In this document: positions 58,337 to 64,000 of the stretch, one piece after another | Numbering within the stretch: position 1 is the stretch's first letter | Layout: each line of letters opens with the position of its first letter | NCBI GenBank assembly: GCA_934047225.1 | Contig: OW204001.1 | Span: forward strand, 14,368,201-14,432,200 | Direction of reading: 5' to 3' | Source: Ypsolopha sequella | Lineage: Eukaryota > Arthropoda > Insecta > Lepidoptera > Ypsolophidae | Length of the DNA: 64,000 nt | Position numbers and translations under genes: made by a program | The notes under the pieces: model-generated | Seen by the model: only the letters and a program-made list of their open reading frames with translations | Databases searched by the model: none | Told to the model about the DNA's origin: nothing

Positions 58337-58970
58337 TTTTTTTTTTTTTTTTTTTTAATTTATTTACCGTTTACAAAAAATTATAACATAAAATAATAAT
58401 AGCAGCTAAAAACCACAAAGGTTTAAACTTGTGCTATCGTGAGTCACGTTACACTTAGCTACGAGAGCAAAATAATAATTTGACACTTTGCTTACATAAA
58501 CAGCTAAAATTATAATGTATACATAGTAATTTGTTATCTTTTACTGGAGCTAGGTAAGCGAAAAAATTAGAATAGATAGTTATGATGAATTATTTGGATC
58601 AAGAAAAAGTTTTTTTAATTTAGCCTTAATATTAATAGGAGTTAAACTGTTGCAAAGATCGGTAGGTAAACTATTGATAAGCCGAGGCACCATAAAACCG
58701 GTTGTTCGCTCGCCATACACATTGTTAGCGCGCTGTGTGAGAAGCCGTTTTTTAGCAACAGCCCGAGTGTATACAGAGTGGTCAACAGTATTTCGTAAAG
58801 ATTCATTAAAGAATTGATCTCGAAGTAGTAAAAAGTTCACTTGAGTATGGACTGGTAAAACTTTACAGTGGTTAAAAAGACCGTTATCATTGTTATAAAA
58901 CTGATTTTTTATTTGGGGTGAGACTAAGGTTTTGAGGATTTTCAATTGTAATTTATAAATATCGTCCAGA
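58337..58970 (-). mobile_element. 5'-truncated non-LTR retrotransposon, family Q, poly(A) tailed
   Basis: On the - strand a frame of 121 residues (58580-58945) covers the extreme C-terminus of an RT protein: QVNFLLLRDQFFNESLRNTV, RLLTQRANNVYGERTTGFMV and PRLINSLPTDLCNSLTPI. It resembles the YNKLP..L-type ends of families H and L. A 3' UTR follows and ends in 20 A (T run 58337-58356). RT motifs are missing. Confidence 0.75.
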
Positions 58971-59074
58971 TACGTCCTATATACGTCCTATACGTCTTAA
59001 ACGGACAGATGAAAAAACTTACAGGTTACTTACAGGTACTTACCTACAAACTTGCAGGGTACCGTATGCTCAGG

Positions 59075-59318
59075 CAGTGGCGTGCATAGAACTTTTTTCC
59101 GGAAAAGCAACCAGAAGGTCAAGCTTGACGATTAAAAAAAATTAAATAACACTGAAAAAAAAAGTTTGTATGACGCCAGGGTAGGCACTGCCTACACTAG
59201 AGTGAACATTTTCATACAAACTTTTTTTTCAAAGCTTAATTTAAATTTTATTTTTTTTTTATTGTCAAACTGGACCTTCTGATTGCTTTTCCGGAAAAAA
59301 GTTATATGCATGCCACTG
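59075..59318. mobile_element. hAT-like palindromic MITE, family P copy 2
   Basis: CAGTGGCGTGCATAGAACTT and AAGTTATATGCATGCCACTG bound a 244-bp unit. The interior mirrors itself (AAGTTTGTATGACGCCAGGG is shared with copy 1). The flanks TGCTCAGG and TCCTCATG resemble an 8-bp duplication imperfectly. Confidence 0.75.
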
Positions 59319-59571
59319 TCCTCATGTACCAGGGCATTATTAACAACTTAGACAAGCGTAAGAGTTTCAAAGTGGAAATGATATTATCTGATTGCTCTCT
59401 GCTCCATAATTAGGTACAAGTACTTCTATTGTGGGTGACGCATTCAATGTACACTCTGATAATGGATGAAGATGTGTTATTATTTTGCAACTTTGCAAAC
59501 AAGTAATTTTAATGAAGTTTTGTTGGCAAACCGGTAATTTCATCGAGAGTTTTAATAAATATAAATAAATT

Positions 59572-59640
59572 AATATATCGTCATGACATAAATCCCCGTC
59601 AGAGGTGACCGTCGCAGGTCGACGATTATTATATTTTCGC
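59572..59640 (-). repeat. SINE tail fragment
   Basis: TATCGTCATGACATAAATCC then CCGTCAGAGGTGACC and GACGATTATTATA is the complement of the 3' part of the SINE at 53121-53395. Confidence 0.5.
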
Positions 59641-60433
59641 AAGGTATAAAGAACTTTTGTGCCCTTATAAAAGTAAGAAAGAAAATAAATTATGTTTATT
59701 TTTAATTTTATTATTTATATATATTACAATTATAATGTAACAGTATTATAACGAACTAACCTTAAACGAAACTGTAAAAAAATATGGAAAAACCAAAAAT
59801 TGACAGTTCAGTCGATAAAACTCTGGACGCTAGCAGGCGGCTCGAAATTCCACTTGTTTCGAATTTCATTTTGTAATAGTTAAATTATTTTGAAGTGGTA
59901 TATAAAAGGCTTAAATAATATAAAATAAAAAATACTGGACTAGTTACATCTTCTGCCCCCGCATTTCATTCAAAGTTTTACAAAATGTACGGAAGAAAAT
60001 AAATAATATTTTCTCCTCGATTTTTTTTGTATTTATTTTCTTTTGAGCCTTACGAAAGCAATTCACCAAAAATAAGGTCATAAAGTTCTGGTCCTCTAAA
60101 AAGGCCGCTTTGGATGAATCATCTTATGATTCTGTTGTAATGTCGTCTCTTTTACACGCATGAAGAAACTCTGACTCTATCCTGCTTTCAAATCATTTCA
60201 TGATTCACCCAAGTTGGCCTTTTTAGATCCCCTGTTGTGCTCCGATGTCGTACGACAGGAAATATCGATAGAAATGGTGCAAATGAGAAATTCTATGAAC
60301 TTACAGTCTTAACGTTTATGTTATATTTTTTATGACATACCTAAACTAAATATTATATGTCAATATTAAAATTCCAATATTAGGAATTATATAAACTCTT
60401 AGATAACTGTGTAACAACTTTGCCAATTACAAT

Positions 60434-60854
60434 AAGAAGGCTGTTTTAGAAAAACAACCAATGTCCTATTTTTTCGAATTTGTTTTTTTTTGCTCTATGG
60501 ATTCTCTATTGTACATTTAATAATCTCGTAATATTAGAATCAGCAAAAACAACCAAAGTACATTCAAAATGTAGCTACAAAAACAGAGTGCTTCCGGAAA
60601 AACTACCAACGTCAGTAACGTTTCTATGAAGAATAGCCAATAAATGAACATTTTTTTTTTACTTTTTATTTACAAAATTAAGTATTTTTATATATCCAAG
60701 TTTACTAAAATAACATAAATAAGGATTTTTCTATGTAACTAATTTTATAAGGTTTTATTTACCTATGCCCAAAAGTAGGTATATGTGGGCTGATTGATGT
60801 TGATACTTCCTGCAAAATGTGACATTGGTTGTTTTTCCAAAACACCCTTCTGAT
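60434..60854. mobile_element. Nested TIR unit
   Basis: AAGAAGGCTGTTTTAGAAAA then ACAACCAATGTC is mirrored by GACATTGGTTGTTTTTCCAA then AACACCCTTCT. About 420 bp, AT-rich interior, non-coding. It lies inside the larger inverted-repeat element. Confidence 0.6.
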
Positions 60855-60900
60855 AACATAACTTTGTGAAGCAGGCTCATATTAACATTTTTGAAGAGAT

Positions 60901-61153
60901 TTATATAAAAACGGCTCACCTCAATACGTGTTATGATCGGGAAAGCCGACCAGTTTCAGCAGATTTAGACTGCCTTCATCTGGGCGAGTAAAGACGTTTA
61001 CGCGACGACGTTACGCCTCACACGTCTTTACTCGCCCAGATGAAGGCAGTCTAAATCTGCTGAAACTGGTCGGCTTTCCCGATCATAACACGTATTGAGG
61101 TGAGCCGTTTTTATATAAATCATGAATTATCCTCAAGTCTCATTTAATTCTAT
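60901..61153. mobile_element. Family F copy with perfect 100-bp arms and 14-bp target duplication
   Basis: Arms 60898-60997 and 61022-61121 are exact complements by eye, around a 24-nt loop. On the right a 32-base tail (CATGAATTATCCTCAAGTCT, CATTTAATTCTAT) continues as in the solo copy at 17085. The whole is flanked by the exact 14-bp repeat ATTTTTGAAGAGAT (60887-60900, 61154-61167). A long direct duplication points to retroposition, and the mirrored arms to a cDNA that folded back on itself. Confidence 0.8.
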
Positions 61154-61590
61154 ATTTTTGAAGAGATATGAAAAACTTCTTTTTTTATTTAAATGCCTAT
61201 TTTTGTCACTAACGTATATTTGTCATACCTAGAAAATCTTTGTATCTTTGTAAGTTAACTCGTTACCTCCATTATAAATTATATTCTTTTTAATGTATCG
61301 TAGACTCCGAGACAAACCAAACATGGTTTCATGGTACTGAATAATGTTAAAATATTGTACTTGTAACTGAAAAAAAAAAAAATTAAAATTAAAATAAAAA
61401 AAAAAGAAAACAGTTTTTTTTTTCTCATGTACATTTTGTAAAACTTGGAATCAAATCCGGGGGCAGAAGATTCCAATATTTTTCATTTTATTTTATTTAA
61501 GATTTTTATAGATTGCTTCAAAGTAATTCCACTATTACAATATGAAATTCGTAAAAAGTGGAATTTCAAGCCAACATACTGGACGCACTG

Positions 61591-63458
61591 GTTCTACTTC
61601 CACCTTTGACTAATTCAAAGACTTCCACCCTAAGTATGGCATGCACCAATACAGTAAGTAGGTAAGGTAAAAGTACATATTTGTTTATTTACAATTTATC
61701 ACTTGCTAATCGGTGAAGGAAAACACTGTAATGTGATGGCGATGAGCCTCTCAATCGATCCGAACTAAGGCATGCAGAACCGGTTCTCTTATAAAGAAGC
61801 AGGCTTTTCGGAAATTTTGCCCATGGAACCGGGAATTGCTGTATTTTCGGTAAATTCGGTACCTGCTAGACAGGTTTGAATTTTGATTACACTGTAGAAT
61901 CAAAACAGAAAGAAATCGACAAAACATAATGGGATACGTTCAATTTCATTTAATAAAATATGCAATGATTTTTACTGGGACCAATTTTAATGGAAAAATT
62001 AGTAGGGTATTTTATGAACCGACAGAAAAGAACTATTAACCTGATCTGAAAGCTATAATTTAACTTTAAGATAGAAAAAATTACACATATTTATGTCACC
62101 TATTTCGTAAAGGGTAGTAATAAAAGCTCGGAAAACTAAATTAAAAATGAAGATGTTCAATTTATGAATGTTACTGCTTTAAATACTAAATTACCGAATG
62201 AAATACTGAACATTCCGAAAACTATTGTCGGATATTTTTATCGTAGACCTCCGAATTTTTTTTTTAATGTCATGAATTCTATTAAGACTAGAGACCTCGG
62301 CTTGCTTCGCTCGGCTCCTCGTTCGGCATCTTACATGTAAGCTTCGCTCGTCGTCGCACCTATTTTTGACTTTTTATTCATAGTTTTGCTTTTGTTTATG
62401 TTTTTTCGGTAAGTTCTTTCGGAAGTTCAGTAATTTATTCGGAGGTTCATTACTTAAACCAGGTGTTCGTGAGAAATTTTAGTTTGCTATGTTTAATTTA
62501 TTTTGTCGGTAGATGTTACACAGTTCAATTAGTATATTTTTCGATATCTAATTTTGCCGCTGCTCAGATGGTATAACAGTGTGCAGCAGTTCGCTGGGAT
62601 TTAATTTGTTTTTCGGAGGCTTTATTATTATCCTTTCGTAAAAGAGAAAAAAAAAAAAACTCTACGTCCAGACTCAAACGAAACTATACATATTTAGTTC
62701 GTTAAAGAAAAGCGGGTATGCCGTGGCTATAAATGAATATAAAAATCTTGTACGTGTATTTATGAAATTTTCTTAGTTATCATTTTGCCCCATGACTTTA
62801 GATCAGAAAATTGCTCAGGATATGTACAATATTTTGGTCTGACATGTGTTATTTAACTTTAATGTGTGTGATTTTAAAGTAATTACTTTGATACATAGTT
62901 GGATACCTGACACAAAACGTTTCGTAGTAATCCTGGTATGTAAATTATACAGTCTATTGTAAGAGTTGGCCTCCCATTTTATTAAACGTTATTTACGTCA
63001 AAAGTATGTCCATGTAAAATGTTAAAACGTTGTGAAATATTGTAAGATGTTTATGTAAAATGTTCTGAATCAAAGGCTTGTATGTAATAGTATATTTCGT
63101 GACGAGTATAAAATGGCGGATTTTCTTACCCGAGGAATGAATCTAGTTTCGACGTGAGCCGTTTTACTCGTTGCGAACGATACTTTTTCTACTACCTGAT
63201 TTATGAATTTAAATATTTAATTTTTCCTTTCAAATTTAATAAATTTTATGATTTTGCAAAGCGCGGCGCGGTTTTTACCATTTTTTTTAGGCTTCGGCGG
63301 GCACCTTTTATTTGTGGCCAGTATCATTTTGCGAAAAAAGAGTGTCAGACGCAATATAATCATTATGTCGTGAATCGGAACGCAGGGAATTTCGATTGTA
63401 AAGACAAACTAAGGACGTCAAAAAGAACCTAATTTAGCATGAAATGAAGACAAACGTA
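61591..63458. other. No gene recognised
   Basis: Largely AT-rich. CACTTGCTAATCGGTGAAGG then AAAACACTGTAATGTG near 61700-61735 is a piece of a SINE body common in Lepidoptera. CTCGGCTTGCTTCGCTCGGC near 62300 is repeat-type text. The frame at 63154-63432 shows no recognised protein. No exon supported. Confidence 0.35.
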
Positions 63459-64000
63459 GAAGAGAGCAATTCGGGCTATTTATAATATGAAGCACCGGGA
63501 TTCATTAAGAGAAAAGTTCAAAGAAATTAATATATTAACTGTTCCTTGTGAATATATTTACCAAGTCCAAGTATATGTCAGAAAAAATGTTGAGTCTTTC
63601 CCAAGGCTTGGTGAGCAACATTGTAAGGAAACCAGAAATAAGTATAAACTGGCTTTTCCAAAAATCAGACTCGCCAAAGTGAGTACCTCTTTCGTAGGAC
63701 ATGGTATAAGATTTTACAATAAACTTCCAAAAGAGGTCCTTACTTTGTCAGAGAATAAGTTTAAACAGTATATTAAGCACGGCCTTCTGAAAAAGGCATA
63801 TTATAAAATAAATGAATATTTGGATGATGGTGAAGCATGGTGTTATAGTGATACTGATTTTGATGATATGATAGTAGGTAATAATTTAATTAATTAATAT
63901 AATTTCCTAACTTTTGATCCCTCTTAAGAGTTAACATTAATTAATTACAGACTGTAAAAGGAAATAGACTATATGAGACAGGTAGGCAAAGATATATATG
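63459..64000 (+). mobile_element. 5'-truncated family H LINE, running off the window
   Basis: From AGAAGAGAGCAATTCGGGCT the sequence follows the 3' end of the element at 31833-36896 almost base for base. It keeps the last about 140 ORF2 residues (63487-63897 open; RKNVESF.RLG.QHCKETRNK, FVGHGIRFYNKLPKEVLTLS) and then the 3' UTR to the window edge (GACTATATGAGACAGGTAGG). The C-terminus differs slightly and is longer by several residues. No RT motif is kept. Confidence 0.92.

Larger units (their letters stand above)
59823..61590. mobile_element. About 1.8-kb element with about 170-bp inverted ends
   Basis: Left text CTCGAAATTCCACTTGTTTC, GAATTTCATTTTGTAATAG, ATCTTCTGCCCCCGCATTTC and GTTTTACAAAATGTAC is mirrored in order by GTACATTTTGTAAAACTTGG, ATCCGGGGGCAGAAGATTCC, CTATTACAATATGAAATTC and AAAGTGGAATTTCAAG (read from the complement where needed). 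The interior contains the nested units at 60434-60854 and 60901-61153. Left and right arms each end close to CTGGACGC/GTCCAG text. No transposase ORF; class unknown. Confidence 0.65.

Noticed and set aside
63154..63432. ORF of 92 residues before the truncated LINE
   Set aside because: No recognised domain, no splice context and Phe/Tyr-rich AT-driven composition.

Overview
The window looks like a piece of a lepidopteran (moth or butterfly) nuclear genome. It is AT-rich and gene-poor, it has introns with GT..AG borders and AATAAA polyadenylation signals, and it is packed with transposable elements. Among these is the moth and butterfly repeat that ends in GGCCAAGTGCGAGTC and AGGGTTCCGTA motifs. 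No prokaryotic features are present. No tool was run: exon borders, repeat borders and family names come from reading the bases and from remembered family signatures.

Host genes. Only one gene is complete: an arginyl-tRNA--protein transferase (ATE1) on the + strand at 12843-16574, with eight exons that join in phase into a 502-residue protein. Upstream of it, 2602-8649 holds the last four exons of a diverged SLC17-type (MFS anion/phosphate cotransporter-like) membrane protein; its 5' part lies outside the window or was not found. A likely first exon with a start codon lies at about 39815-40141. Three related exon-like segments of unknown function lie at 53689-55487. No tRNA, rRNA or CRISPR was found.

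Mobile DNA. An apparently intact two-ORF non-LTR retrotransposon lies on the - strand at 31833-36896 and has inserted into an older copy of the same family lying in the opposite orientation. A 5'-truncated copy runs off the right edge from about 63459. Other 5'-truncated non-LTR elements lie at 28555-28918, 40920-42040, 42738-44600 and 58337-58970. Two fragments (9491-10139, 46243-46557) look like C-terminal pieces of RT-linked element proteins. A full-length but broken mariner occupies 19412-20711. There are many non-autonomous DNA elements: two piggyBac-like with TTAA duplications, hAT-like with 8-bp duplications, TA- and TTA-flanked elements, and long fold-backs. There are at least three SINE-like families.

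Layout. 1-8650: transporter gene with introns full of nested MITEs. 8.7-12.8 kb: SINE-like repeat, element protein relic, MITEs. 12.8-17 kb: ATE1. 17-31.5 kb: mariner, fold-backs and Lepidoptera repeats. 31.5-37 kb: nested LINE. 37-45 kb: dispersed repeats, a possible first exon and two LINE fragments. 45-52 kb: palindromes and MITEs. 52.3-57.2 kb: a 4.9-kb block that splits a MITE exactly at a TTAA and carries the repeated exon-like segments. 57-64 kb: MITEs, a LINE fragment, a large inverted-repeat element and the truncated LINE.
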